64,000 bases of DNA, taken from the NCBI GenBank assembly GCA_039024435.1, contig JBCCQH010000021.1, forward strand, positions 1 through 64,000. The letters run 5' to 3'. How positions within the stretch are numbered: the stretch's first letter is position 1; each line of letters begins with the position of its first letter. Below, one piece after another: positions 15,894-24,761 of this stretch. The notes beneath the pieces are model-generated. The model saw only the letters and a list, made by a program, of their open reading frames with translations. It was not told the DNA's origin and ran no database searches. The position numbers and the translations under genes were made by a program. The stretch is from JBCCQH01 sp039024435. Lineage in GTDB: Bacteria; Bacteroidota; Bacteroidia; J057; JADKCL01.

Positions 15894-18800
15894 TTATGCA
15901 GGTTTGATATCGGTGAACAACTTGGTGAGGTAGGACTTGACGCTTTCTGAGCCGGATTGGAGCCTTTTAATGATCAACTCCACTTCTGGCCCCGTGGAAT
16001 CACCGAAGATTTCGATCAACTTGCTCTGCTCTCTATCAGTTAGCTCTTGCTTGCCTGGATCGAATTTAGCAAGGTTACCAGGAAAGGACGGCCAGGCACC
16101 AGCAGCGTTCATTTCAGCTCCCAGGAGATTGGTGTGGGGGAAAAAGTGGTCATACATGCTCCCGATTATGCCTTTCAATTGGCGGCGTTGCGCTTTGGAC
16201 AGGTCCGCAAACTCCCGGTGCCCGCTGAGTTCGCGCCCGATGGCATTGCGGGAAACCGATTGCTGGGAGGCGTAAAACAAGCTGCGGAACTGCTCCAGCG
16301 TGATGGTATTTTGTCCGCCCCCGCCGACCGAGGCAAAAACCTCCCCGCTCACGACCGTGTTGCCCTCTTTGGCGTAGAAGCGCTCCCCGTCGGTGGTGAT
16401 GGGCGCCGATTCGTAGGCGACCTCCGTCCCGTACTTTGCGTTTTGCTTGATCAGGCTTTCCACCATCTTCTTGCCCTCGCCGGCGGAGCCACCAAATGAG
16501 CCGGCGAGTTTATTGCCTTCCAGTTTAAGGATCGTATTGGGCTCGGCCCAATAGACCATCTGCGGGTCCAGCTTGGCCATTGCTTGCCGGTACTCCTGGT
16601 CCATCTGGTTGGCGATGATGCGCAAGTGATCGGGCACCGCCTCGCCGGGGTACTGCGTGATGTCGAACCGGTAGCCCCCCGAAGCAAGGTAAGGCTTGCC
16701 GCCCGTCTCGTGTTTTTTCTGGTAGTTGTCGATGATGGCGTCGTAGGCCTTGAACAGCGGGGTATCGGTATTTTCCACGATTTTTTTCGGATCGATGCCC
16801 CCCTGGGTATTGACGTTGAGATTGGCGCTGTCGGCGTCGCCGAGGTGAACGTAGACGTCGCCGCTGGCCGTATTGCCTTTGAGTGCCTTGGAGAACTGCG
16901 CGGTGTAGGCGTGGTTGTTGACCCGGTCCCGGAGCTTCCCGTAAGGCACATACTTACCTTTCTCGGCCAGAATGATTTTTTCCTTGAGTTTGATGTCCTT
17001 GATGGCGTCGGTTTTCTTTTGCGGATCCTTGATCTTGTCGACTTCCTTGCGCAATTGGGGCACGGTGATGATCTTCTTCTGGTTTTGCTTGGTATTTCCT
17101 TTCTGGGCGATCCGCCAGTTGGGTGTCCAGAGCATCGTCACGATGCCGAGGGGATAGCCCGGATTGGAAAATTGCGATTTGACCTTGGTTTTGAGCGTTT
17201 TTTCGTTGTTTCCTTCAAAGTCATCGAAAAGGTTGACCCCCATCACCAGGGAGAAGCGCCGGGAGGCCGCCGCTTGATCGCCCCAGGCTTCGGTGACGTA
17301 CCGCTTGGGGAGTTGGTACAGCTTTCCGCCTTTGTCCGGCGCACCGATCACCTGCGCCAGGTAGTTTTGCGGCGGTTTGGGATCATTTGCCGGGGTCAGC
17401 GTGCCCATTTTGGCCTGAAATACCTGTTTGATCCCCCGACTGGCCGTTTTCCCTTTTCGATCCAGTTGATACAACTTCGAGCTTTCCACGTGTTTGACCT
17501 GCTCGTCATCGACGTAATCGTTGGGCTTGATGCTGATCTTAAAGTCGATGTCGTCATCCTTCTTCTCCTGCCCTACCCCGCCAAAGGTGATTTTGAGCTT
17601 GATCCCTTTCTCGAGCTTTTTTTGGTATTTCTTTTCCAGCGCCTTCGCTTCCTTGGTCTTGATAGCGTAGAACTGCTCGAAGGTCAGGTCCTTTTTCTTG
17701 ACCGGCTTGCGGAGCTTTTTCTTGACCGCCAAGCCGATCTTGCGGTGCTTCTTGTCGTCTTTTTTCTTCTTTTTGTCCTTCGCGCTTTTCTTGGTGCCCT
17801 TACCGCCCCGCTTAAATATTTTCCGTGCCTTCTTGATCACCTTGTCGATGGCCTTGTTGATCCGCCGGCGAATCTTCTTGACGATCTTTTGTACCTTTTT
17901 GGTCAGGCCCGTCACGCCTACGAGTGCCGCCAGGAAGCTGATCAGCACCGGAATCGCCTTGGCCAGGGCCTTCTCGATGGCCTTGGCCACGCCGCCCACG
18001 TCCCCCCGGGCAATCGCCCGAATGCCATCGGTAAAGGCCCGCACCAGCTCAAAGATCTGCGCCGCCCGCTCGATGAAAAACCGCGCGATGTCCACAATCA
18101 ACATCGCCGCCTTGATGAAAGCCCCCGCCGGATTCAATAGGCCCATGATCCACTTGATCCCCGCCTCGATGACTTTGGTGATCACCATGTCGCGGATCGC
18201 ATCCATGACCACCGTCTGTAAGTCCTGAAATTTTTCCTTGATTTCATCCCAGAGCGCTTGCAGCCCCCCGGTGCGGATCTTTTGGAACAATTCGAAGCCG
18301 TACTCCATCGCTGCAACCACCTTCTCGCCGAGCATTTTTACCGCCCGGTTCCGGAAATAGTCCCAGGTCAGCCCGAGGATTTGCAGCACGAGGTTGAAGA
18401 CCCCCGACAGCGAGAAAATATTGTCCGGCAGGGTGATGCCCACCCCGCCCAAAGAACCCGTCAGCCACTCGATCAGCCCGGTGACGATGTGCTTTTTGAT
18501 GTTGGCGATGAAGTTGTTGAAACCCTCCGAGATGCCATTGATCAGATTGCTCAAAAAACCAATTGGGTCACTGATGATCGACCCGATGGCTTCCACCACC
18601 GCCGCCAGAAGTTCAAAGAGCATCTGGTAGATCTCGATGATCTTATTGATCACCCACATCAAGGCCTGAAACGCCTTGCCGATCCAGCCGGCCGCGATTT
18701 CGTCCCGAATTTTCTCGAAGCTTTCCCGCAGCGAATCCACATTTTCTTTGTAGGACTTCGCGAGGTCTGCTGCCAGTTCATCCTGCTTGTCGTAGACGGC

Positions 18801-21188
18801 ATCTTCCAGGTCTGCGTACTGGTCTTTGAAGCTTTCGTAGCTTTCCTGGGCCAGTTTTTTCTCCTCCTCAGTGAGGCCCGCATAAAGCTGCTCGTTTTTC
18901 TTTTGTCCGTCGTGGATGAGGTCCAGGGTAGCTTTGAGTTCGGTAGCGATGTGGTGGGCGATCTTGTCCAGGATCTCATTCATCTTGCGGATGAAGCGCG
19001 CTTTTTCCCGGATAAACACCGCTTCAATGGCCTCCGTATCCGCCCCAAACAGCCAATCGTCGATCACCGTCCAGCCGTAAATCGCATCGATTTGTTTTTC
19101 GACATTCTTTTCGAAAGTCTTTTTGGCCGCTTCGGCTTCGTACTCAAAATACTTGTCGACGTTTTCCGAAAGCTGGTCCAGCTTGGTCGTAACCGCTTCC
19201 TTGGTGGCGTTGTAGTTTTCCTCGAATTGGCGGTGGATTTTTTGCTGCTGGGTTTCCTCCTTCTTTTCGGTTTTGGTTTGGCCGCCGAAGATGTCCAGGA
19301 GGACTTTTGCGCGGGAGCCATACATGGCGATGAGCTTGTCTTTGCCGTGCTTTTGGGCGTAGTTGCGGGCCTTTTTTAGCAAGCTATTTTCCTGCTTGCG
19401 GTAGCGCTGAGGAGCGGCGGCCGCTTCGCTCTGGGCCTGGTGCTTGGTTTCCAGGGCCCCGGTAAACTTGGGCTCGTTTGAATTGGCGAGTTGGGCTTCG
19501 GTAACATCGTTTTGTTCCATGACCGCATCCAAGTCTTCGCTTTCCTCTTCCATGGAGATCTCGTGGTCGTACTTGGGCTTGGGAACGGCCGCTTGGGCAT
19601 TGATGTTTTGGGGGGCCTTTCCCGGATCTTGGGCTTTGAGCGGCGTTTCGGTGGTGATGGTGCCCGCTTTGGGGTTCTGCGGCGGGTCTTTCTGGCCGGC
19701 GGTTTTGGCCAAGGGCCCACTGATTGCGGCGTTTTCCGCTTTGACTTGCCCGGCGATGTTTTCCTTGATGCCCTGGATCGGCTTTTTATCCTTGAATTCC
19801 TTGGCTTCGTCCTCGGTGTTGGGAAGTTCTTTTTCGAGGTCATCGAGGTTCTGGGCGAGGATTTTCTTGAAGCCTTCCGCAGAGATGGGTTCACGCTCTT
19901 TGGGGGCGTCGGCGTCCATTTCGTTCAGGTGGGATCCGCCATCGCGGGCAAATTCCTGATCCGATTCGGGCAACATGGCCGCCCCCTCGATTTCGGTGAC
20001 CTTGTCCCCCGGTTGGGGATGGGTCTGCTGTTGATCCGCCGTCTGCTTTACGTGCGCGATCTGTTGTTTGAAGGCCGGATCGTCCTTGGGATCGGTGGGA
20101 GATTGGGAAAGATTGGCCGATGGGGCGCCCGACTTGCCACCGCCCTTTCGCTTGGATTTTCCCTTTTTGCCTTTGGCGGAAGCGGGGGGCGCCGCTTTCT
20201 TTTTGGGCTTAGGGGAGGCCTTTTTGGTAGCAGCTTCGCGGGTTTCGGTCGGGGTTTGGGGATCCGGATTGCTGCCAGAGTCGGAGCCGGGATTGGGTTT
20301 GCGGTTGGGCTTGATGGCCCCTTGCTGAATCGTGTGGGTCAATTCGTGGGCGATCAATTCCTTGCCCTGGGCGGATTGATCGTCGTACTGGTCGGCGCCG
20401 AAGAAGACTTCATTGCCGGTCGTGAAAGCCTTGGCGGCGACTTCTTGATTCAGTTGGGCGGCGCTCTGGTCCCGGTGGATCCGCACGTCGCTCAAGTCGG
20501 TGCCAAAACCAGCCTCCATTTCCGATTTGATCGGGTCCGGAAGGGGCTGGCCCATGCCTTTGCGTTGCTGGAGCTTGGTGTGGGTCGAGTGATCCGCAGT
20601 GAATCCGTCCTGATGGTTGCGGGGCGCACGTTTGAGCTGGGCGTCTTCGTCGGCCGTGAGCTGGGCATCTTCGTCAGCCATGAGCTGCGCGTCTTCATCG
20701 GCCTTGAGCTGGGCATCTTCGTCGGCCATGAGTTGGGCGTCTTCCTCCGGCAAGTCGCCACCGTCGCTTTCGGCCACCCGTTGCAAAGGGCGCTCCTGGA
20801 TTTCTTCATCGGATTTTTCCTGGATCTCCTCGTCCGCCACCCGCTGAACTTCGGAAGGGCGCCGACTGATCCGCTGGGCCAAACTGGGGCCACCGCTGGT
20901 CACCGCTACGGCGGGCGTTTTTGCCCCCTGTACGATTTCCCGGGCCGCATTGTCCGCTTCCGCCTCGGCGGGATCGCCCGCCGGGGCCACTTTCAACTTC
21001 ATCTGGAGCGGGGCATCGCCAAATTCCGACCCCAGCTCTTTTTCGTCGACCATGCGCTGCAACTGTTCCCGCATGCGGGATTCCGGGGTGCTGCCTTCCG
21101 CGGTCCGAAAGGTGAGGGAGGGCTTGGCTTCGGAGCGCTGAATACGGGTCGGACTGGGTTTGACTGTTCTGTTTGCGTACTTCGCCAT
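15894..21188 (-). CDS. Giant DUF4157 (eCIS core domain) protein with variable C-terminal domain
   Basis: About 1764 residues from the ATG at 21188; the open frame extends to 21323 but the extra 45 codons look non-coding. Residues ~65-290 form the eCIS-core/DUF4157 domain: GDPAEAEAD, then FGTDLSDVRIH and a putative zinc-metallopeptidase motif HELTH at 281-285. Between these lies a run of five acidic octapeptide repeats, ADEDAQL(M/K/T). Then follow a Pro/Lys-rich linker, long coiled coils, and a hydrophobic helical stretch (~900-1200). Next come a Lys/Arg-rich segment and a ~480-residue globular C-terminus containing VPYGKLRDR and HLGDADSANLN, which recalls DxD glycosyltransferases (weak inference). 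DUF4157 proteins often accompany contractile injection systems as effectors; no such apparatus is in this window. Confidence 0.85.
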   Translation of the reverse strand: MAKYANRTVKPSPTRIQRSEAKPSLTFRTAEGSTPESRMREQLQRMVDEKELGSEFGDAPLQMKLKVAPAGDPAEAEADNAAREIVQGAKTPAVAVTSGGPSLAQRISRRPSEVQRVADEEIQEKSDEEIQERPLQRVAESDGGDLPEEDAQLMADEDAQLKADEDAQLMADEDAQLTADEDAQLKRAPRNHQDGFTADHSTHTKLQQRKGMGQPLPDPIKSEMEAGFGTDLSDVRIHRDQSAAQLNQEVAAKAFTTGNEVFFGADQYDDQSAQGKELIAHELTHTIQQGAIKPNRKPNPGSDSGSNPDPQTPTETREAATKKASPKPKKKAAPPASAKGKKGKSKRKGGGKSGAPSANLSQSPTDPKDDPAFKQQIAHVKQTADQQQTHPQPGDKVTEIEGAAMLPESDQEFARDGGSHLNEMDADAPKEREPISAEGFKKILAQNLDDLEKELPNTEDEAKEFKDKKPIQGIKENIAGQVKAENAAISGPLAKTAGQKDPPQNPKAGTITTETPLKAQDPGKAPQNINAQAAVPKPKYDHEISMEEESEDLDAVMEQNDVTEAQLANSNEPKFTGALETKHQAQSEAAAAPQRYRKQENSLLKKARNYAQKHGKDKLIAMYGSRAKVLLDIFGGQTKTEKKEETQQQKIHRQFEENYNATKEAVTTKLDQLSENVDKYFEYEAEAAKKTFEKNVEKQIDAIYGWTVIDDWLFGADTEAIEAVFIREKARFIRKMNEILDKIAHHIATELKATLDLIHDGQKKNEQLYAGLTEEEKKLAQESYESFKDQYADLEDAVYDKQDELAADLAKSYKENVDSLRESFEKIRDEIAAGWIGKAFQALMWVINKIIEIYQMLFELLAAVVEAIGSIISDPIGFLSNLINGISEGFNNFIANIKKHIVTGLIEWLTGSLGGVGITLPDNIFSLSGVFNLVLQILGLTWDYFRNRAVKMLGEKVVAAMEYGFELFQKIRTGGLQALWDEIKEKFQDLQTVVMDAIRDMVITKVIEAGIKWIMGLLNPAGAFIKAAMLIVDIARFFIERAAQIFELVRAFTDGIRAIARGDVGGVAKAIEKALAKAIPVLISFLAALVGVTGLTKKVQKIVKKIRRRINKAIDKVIKKARKIFKRGGKGTKKSAKDKKKKKDDKKHRKIGLAVKKKLRKPVKKKDLTFEQFYAIKTKEAKALEKKYQKKLEKGIKLKITFGGVGQEKKDDDIDFKISIKPNDYVDDEQVKHVESSKLYQLDRKGKTASRGIKQVFQAKMGTLTPANDPKPPQNYLAQVIGAPDKGGKLYQLPKRYVTEAWGDQAAASRRFSLVMGVNLFDDFEGNNEKTLKTKVKSQFSNPGYPLGIVTMLWTPNWRIAQKGNTKQNQKKIITVPQLRKEVDKIKDPQKKTDAIKDIKLKEKIILAEKGKYVPYGKLRDRVNNHAYTAQFSKALKGNTASGDVYVHLGDADSANLNVNTQGGIDPKKIVENTDTPLFKAYDAIIDNYQKKHETGGKPYLASGGYRFDITQYPGEAVPDHLRIIANQMDQEYRQAMAKLDPQMVYWAEPNTILKLEGNKLAGSFGGSAGEGKKMVESLIKQNAKYGTEVAYESAPITTDGERFYAKEGNTVVSGEVFASVGGGGQNTITLEQFRSLFYASQQSVSRNAIGRELSGHREFADLSKAQRRQLKGIIGSMYDHFFPHTNLLGAEMNAAGAWPSFPGNLAKFDPGKQELTDREQSKLIEIFGDSTGPEVELIIKRLQSGSESVKSYLTKLFTDIKPA
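20631..20744 (-). repeat. In-frame 24-base tandem repeats inside the DUF4157 gene
   Basis: Five near-identical copies of a 24-base unit code for the acidic octapeptide ADEDAQL followed by M, K or T. They form a negatively charged linker between the two parts of the DUF4157 domain. Copy number is likely to vary between strains by slippage. Confidence 0.85.
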
Positions 21189-21609
21189 TCTGATTGTTTG
21201 TTGAAGATCTAAATTAGCCAAAGGAGCAGATTTTTGCAATGGAGAAGCCCGCGATTCCTTACCCAAATCGCGAATAAAAGGGCAATAATTTACCCACAAG
21301 GACCATTCACCGCCTACCGTCAACCCGTACCGTTCACCGCATTCCCCCGTCGGAGATTCTGTTTTTTGCCGGTAAAGCGTTATTATTGGCCATCAACCCC
21401 TTGTCCGATGAATGTCGTTTCTTCCCCCCATCCGTTTCGTTCCGCTTTGTCCGGCCGGTACCTTGCTGGAATGGGCATATTTTTTCTTCACCACAATAGA
21501 CACTGCTTTTGTGCGGAAGCGATTTCCCCCGCATTTTGGCCCCCGGCATTGACTGCGCACTAAAATCCCAACGAAAAAATCCCCCCCCGATCTAATCAAT
21601 CGCTTCCCC
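21189..21609. other. Non-coding spacer
   Basis: 421 bases between the divergent DUF4157 and MBOAT genes. I found no credible small gene or long palindrome; it should hold both promoters. Confidence 0.55.
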
Positions 21610-23061
21610 ATGCTTTTCAATTCGCTGGATTTTGGCATTTTTCTCCCGATTGTCTTCGCGCTGTATTGGCTGATTCCCCGGGAAAAGTTCCGGTGGCAAA
21701 ACATTCTGATCCTTGGTGCGAGCTACTTCTTTTACGGTTGGTGGGACTGGCGCTTTTTGTTCCTGATTTCCTTCAGCTCGGCCCTGGATTACACGGTGGG
21801 GCGGTTGCTGGACCGGAGCAAAGACCCGGGACTCCGCAAGTGGTTCCTCGCGATCAGTGTCGTGACCAACTTGGGGCTCCTGGGGTTCTTTAAGTATTAC
21901 AATTTCTTCGTCGAAAGTTTCATTGCCGGATTTTCGTTTTTGGGCTTGGAGATCCAGGGGGGGACTTTAGAGCTGATTTTGCCGGTGGGAATCAGCTTTT
22001 ACACCTTCCAAACCCTGAGTTACACGATTGATATCTACCGGGGTAAGCTGCGGGCCAGTCGCGACCCGATACAGTTTTTTGCCTTTGTGAGCTTCTTTCC
22101 TCAGTTGGTGGCCGGTCCCATTGAGCGGGCCACCAGCTTATTGCCGCAGTTTGCCGGACCGCGTACCTTTGACGCTGCCAAAGCGAGCGATGGTGGCAAG
22201 CAGATTCTCTGGGGCTTTGTGAAAAAGGTCGTCATCGGGGACAATTGCGCTTCGGCGATCTATTGGATGTTTGCCCACCCGGCGGAGGTCTCGTCCGGGG
22301 AAATGTTCCTCGGGGCGATGTTGTTTGCGCTGCGCTGCTACGGTGACTTTTCTGGGTATTCAGACATTGCGATTGGGACCGCGCGACTCTTTGGCTTCAA
22401 TTTGACCCAGAATTTTGCCTTCCCCTATTTCTCGCGGGACATCGCGGAGTTTTGGCGGCGGTGGCACATCAGTCTGTCCACCTGGCTGCGGGACTACTTG
22501 TACATTCCCCTGGGGGGCAACCGGGGTGGAAAATGGAAAACCGTGCGCAACGTGTTGCTGACCTTTCTGATTTGTGGATTTTGGCACGGAGCAGACTGGA
22601 AATTTGTGGTCTGGGGCGGGGTCAATGGCCTGTACTTCATCCCGCTCTTGCTGGCGCAGCGCCACCGTCAACACGTAGAAATCATCGCCCGGGATCGCTG
22701 GCTCCCTACCCCGAAAGAGTTGGGGCAGGTGGCCATTACCTTTATTTTTGTGTCGCTGTCGGTGGTGTTTTTGCGGGCGGCGTCTACGGAAGATGCATTT
22801 TTTATCATTTATTGCATCTTCCGCGATCCCCTGGCCTGGTTTTCGCCGGACTACCTGCTCAAGTTCCAATCGCTGTTGGTGGCCATTGGGATTTTTATGA
22901 CCATCGAGTGGATCGGTCGGCGGGAGGAATACGCCCTGGCGGGTCTCGTACCGGGCTGGCCGCGGGCGCCGCGCTGGCTCATCTACGCGGCGTTGGCGGT
23001 CTTGGTCGTTTACTACCTGTTCAGCCGCGAAGAATTTGAGTTTGTGTACTTTCACTTTTGA
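21610..23061 (+). CDS. MBOAT family membrane-bound O-acyltransferase
   Basis: A 483-residue polytopic inner-membrane protein of the MBOAT/AlgI/DltB branch. It has the family features: FGIFLPIVFALYWL at the start, the FFPQLVAGPIERA segment, RRWHISLSTWLRDYLYIPLGGN with a conserved His near residue 285, and FWHGADWKF with the presumed catalytic His near residue 325. Members move acyl groups, often acetyl, across the membrane to exopolysaccharides, teichoic acids or similar polymers. The next gene, 3 bases downstream, encodes an SGNH-like partner, the usual arrangement in which the MBOAT carries the acyl group and the partner transfers it. The acceptor polymer is unknown. Confidence 0.94.
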   Translation: MLFNSLDFGIFLPIVFALYWLIPREKFRWQNILILGASYFFYGWWDWRFLFLISFSSALDYTVGRLLDRSKDPGLRKWFLAISVVTNLGLLGFFKYYNFFVESFIAGFSFLGLEIQGGTLELILPVGISFYTFQTLSYTIDIYRGKLRASRDPIQFFAFVSFFPQLVAGPIERATSLLPQFAGPRTFDAAKASDGGKQILWGFVKKVVIGDNCASAIYWMFAHPAEVSSGEMFLGAMLFALRCYGDFSGYSDIAIGTARLFGFNLTQNFAFPYFSRDIAEFWRRWHISLSTWLRDYLYIPLGGNRGGKWKTVRNVLLTFLICGFWHGADWKFVVWGGVNGLYFIPLLLAQRHRQHVEIIARDRWLPTPKELGQVAITFIFVSLSVVFLRAASTEDAFFIIYCIFRDPLAWFSPDYLLKFQSLLVAIGIFMTIEWIGRREEYALAGLVPGWPRAPRWLIYAALAVLVVYYLFSREEFEFVYFHF

Positions 23062-23064
23062 GCG

Positions 23065-23964
23065 ATGAAAAGTTTCCTGATCAAAGTGCTGGCCTTCGGG
23101 GCGCTGTTTTTTGTCCTGGACAAATCGGCCTACTTTATTCTGCAAAATTCAGTGAAGTACATCTCCGGATACGACCCCCGCATACAGCGGATCATGGACG
23201 GGCAGATGAACAAGGAAGTCATCGTACTGGGTTCGTCTCGGGGCGCCAAAAGTGTCGTGGCCGAACAGATTCAGGCGGAAACCGGGCGGAGCAGTTACAA
23301 TCTCTGCGTGAATTCATCCGACGTGTCCTTCCACGAATACCAGTTGCGTTCGCTGCTCCGCTACAATACCGCCCCCAAAGTTCTGCTGTACGTTCTGGAC
23401 GACCCGATTCACTTACAGGAGCAAAACAACTACAGTTTTCGCACCGATTTACTGGCGCCCCTGGCGGTCTACTACCAATGCAACGAAGGCTTGATCCAGG
23501 CCGGAGTTCACTCTCCGGTGTCGCGTTACCTGTGGATCACGCGCCTGGGCCCCAATCATTTTTCCCCGGAGTGGCGGAGTACCGATCCCTTTGATACAGT
23601 GCGGGCCTGCGGGACCCAATGGCTGAACTACTACTCCGATTGGCGTGATTTCCCGTACCAGGAGCAGTATTACGACGCCCGGAAAGATGTCGCCTGGAAG
23701 GTCGAAAGTCTGAAGAAAATTGCGACCCATTGCCGGGAATACGGCATCCGCTTCGTTCTGGTCTACCCGCCCAATTACCGGCCCCACAGCCGGGAATTCG
23801 AAGCCAAACTGCGCCAGGTCCTCGGACCGGAGGTGGAACATTTGGTGTACAATCAGGACAATCCGGCCTACCGGGACCGCCAGTATTTCTACGATCCCGA
23901 TCACCTGCATCTGAGCGGGGGACGGCTCTTTACGGAGGAAATCATCGAACGCCTCGGCTTGTAA
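23065..23964 (+). CDS. SGNH-like membrane-anchored partner of the MBOAT acyltransferase
   Basis: A 299-residue protein with an N-terminal hydrophobic anchor (about residues 4-22) and a periplasmic domain. The domain has an SGNH-hydrolase-like outline: VLGSSRGAKS near residue 55 supplies the nucleophile Ser block, and DPDHLHLSGG near residue 277 supplies the Asp-x-x-His pair. Such DltD/AlgJ/AlgX-type partners complete O-acylation of extracellular polymers. The start is 3 bases after the MBOAT stop, so the genes are translationally coupled. Sequence identity to a named family was not tested; assignment rests on motifs and operon. Confidence 0.75.
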   Translation: MKSFLIKVLAFGALFFVLDKSAYFILQNSVKYISGYDPRIQRIMDGQMNKEVIVLGSSRGAKSVVAEQIQAETGRSSYNLCVNSSDVSFHEYQLRSLLRYNTAPKVLLYVLDDPIHLQEQNNYSFRTDLLAPLAVYYQCNEGLIQAGVHSPVSRYLWITRLGPNHFSPEWRSTDPFDTVRACGTQWLNYYSDWRDFPYQEQYYDARKDVAWKVESLKKIATHCREYGIRFVLVYPPNYRPHSREFEAKLRQVLGPEVEHLVYNQDNPAYRDRQYFYDPDHLHLSGGRLFTEEIIERLGL

Positions 23965-24021
23965 TCCAGGGCATTCTGGGGTAGGCAAAATGACAACCCG
24001 GACAAACTTTTCCGGTCGCCG

Positions 24022-24495
24022 GTGAGTTTTCCCGGCATGTACCATTGGACAATTGGAGTGCTGATTTTGCTCGGAGTGGCTTTTGCGCACGGTCACGCGC
24101 AGGATTTGCGGGCGCACCGCTGGGAAAACCGGGTGGTGTTGTTGGTTGGGGAGGAAGTCCGGGCGGGATCTTCCACCGCGCTACCGGCCGAGTGGGCGGA
24201 GCAGTTGCGCGAACTGGCCGGGGATCCGGCGGGCCTGGTGGAGCGCAAACTGGTGGTGTACCAAGTCACGCCCCAGGGTTACCGCCGCGGACTGGAGACG
24301 GATGGCGGATGGCGGGGCAAAGCCGATTTGTACTGGAAGTACAGCCGCTGGAGAACCCCATTCCAAGTGCTGCTGATCGGGCTGGATGGCGGGGTGAAAT
24401 TGCGGCAAACGGAAGTGTTGCCCCGGGCGGAATTGTTTGCCCGGATCGACGGAATGCCCATGCGCAAGGCCGAATTGCAGCGGCGGGGCGATTGA
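24022..24495 (+). CDS. Exported DUF4174 protein
   Basis: A 157-residue protein with a signal peptide ending near AHGHAQ. The mature part has the DUF4174 outline: WENRVVLLV near the start, a central strand region, then FQVLLIGLDGGVKLR and the C-terminal IDGMPMRKAE block that is the family signature. DUF4174 is a thioredoxin-fold-like family of unknown function. Two in-frame starts are possible (24022 or the ATG at 24037, five codons later); the later one gives a more typical signal peptide. It lies 57 bases after the SGNH gene and could share its transcript. Confidence 0.82.
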   Translation: MSFPGMYHWTIGVLILLGVAFAHGHAQDLRAHRWENRVVLLVGEEVRAGSSTALPAEWAEQLRELAGDPAGLVERKLVVYQVTPQGYRRGLETDGGWRGKADLYWKYSRWRTPFQVLLIGLDGGVKLRQTEVLPRAELFARIDGMPMRKAELQRRGD

Positions 24496-24672
24496 ACCAA
24501 TGGAGAAAAATGGCATTTGTGAGGCCGATCTGGAGGCAGCGATCCAGCCCGGTTGCGGGAGAAAGCCAAGATTGAACCACCGAAACGGCCCCCAATAATT
24601 TTTACCGCTGATCGATGAATGGGGGCGAAGGTTACCTTGCCGTTCGGGTTGGGGGCCGTTGCAGAAGCATTG

Positions 24673-24719
24673 GTTTTGATCGCAGCCGGCGGACGACGGC
24701 CCGCGGCTGCGATCAAAAC
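24673..24719. terminator. Perfect 16-bp inverted repeat between convergent genes
   Basis: GTTTTGATCGCAGCCG (24673-24688) is exactly mirrored at 24704-24719 around a 15-base GC-rich loop. There is no T-run after it. It lies between the DUF4174 and MbnH genes, which converge, so a bidirectional terminator is the simplest reading; a protein-binding palindrome is possible. Confidence 0.5.
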
Positions 24720-24761
24720 GACAAGTTGGACAATATTTGCCCGGCGCGGCAAAAAACCCGA

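Noticed and set aside
7893..21188. Complete contractile injection system locus
   Set aside because: No sheath, tube, baseplate or AAA ATPase genes are present; only a DUF4157-bearing protein is seen.
19491..21212. 573-codon plus-strand frame opposite the DUF4157 gene
   Set aside because: Low-complexity G/F/R-rich, no domain, while the minus strand carries DUF4157 motifs.
15894..21323. Extended DUF4157 frame start at 21323
   Set aside because: The first 45 codons look like translated spacer; the ATG at 21188 opens a basic N-terminus typical of the family.
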